Source of the DNA: DATKWS01 sp035529435
GTDB taxonomy: Bacteria; Krumholzibacteriota; Krumholzibacteriia; Krumholzibacteriales; Krumholzibacteriaceae
DNA: 5,117 nt
Assembly (NCBI GenBank): GCA_035529435.1
Contig: DATKWS010000206.1
Coordinates: 1-5,117 of the forward strand
Direction of reading: 5' to 3'
The position numbers were made by a program, and so were the translations under genes. Under the pieces are notes generated by a model that was not told the DNA's origin, did no database searches, and worked only from the letters and a program-made list of their open reading frames with translations. Within the stretch, counting starts at the first letter, position 1; every line of letters begins with the position of its first letter. Positions 5,097 to 5,117 of this stretch are shown here, piece after piece.

Positions 5097-5117
5097 AATC
5101 AGCGCGATCACAGGGTA

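Overview
The window comes from a GC-rich diderm (Gram-negative-type) bacterium. The evidence is a small outer-membrane beta-barrel protein with a signal peptide and terminal Phe, sigma70-like promoters, strong Shine-Dalgarno sites, and GC-biased third codon positions that leave long shadow frames open. The taxon cannot be fixed from sequence alone; a spirochaete or a deltaproteobacterium-like lineage is only a guess.

Layout: (1) 1-266 is a leader region. It holds a very GC-rich imperfect hairpin (about 75-115), a good promoter (192-220) and a short 5' UTR. (2) 267-845 (+) is a stand-alone secreted beta-barrel protein that starts at TTG and ends at a textbook intrinsic terminator (869-900). 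(3) 923-4645 (-) is a tight four-gene run, in transcription order: rdgB (XTP/dITP pyrophosphatase), an ABC ATPase of the NatA type, its ABC-2/NatB-type permease, and prmC (release-factor glutamine methyltransferase). Gaps are 27 bp, an overlap of about 17 bp, and 47 bp, so this looks like one operon. It converges on the barrel gene. A candidate promoter (4696-4724) with a palindrome over its -35 box precedes rdgB. (4) 4662-5117 is AT-richer, gene-poor DNA. It carries a striking cluster of TGTTGTAC half-sites on a 16-bp period (4810-4857), an inverted repeat in a GC-rich island (4953-4987), and a good rightward promoter (5068-5096) that should serve a gene just beyond the window.

How the genes work together: rdgB cleans non-canonical purine nucleotides from the nucleotide pool and prmC matures peptide release factors. 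Both are housekeeping functions. The ABC pair is a complete exporter (ATPase plus permease) whose substrate cannot be told from the sequence; the pairing looks like genomic bundling rather than one pathway. The barrel protein is transcribed separately and is not obviously linked.

No clearly new biological system is visible in the coding part. The most unexplained signal is the phased palindromic repeat cluster in the right-hand intergenic region, which looks like a multi-site operator for an unidentified regulator.
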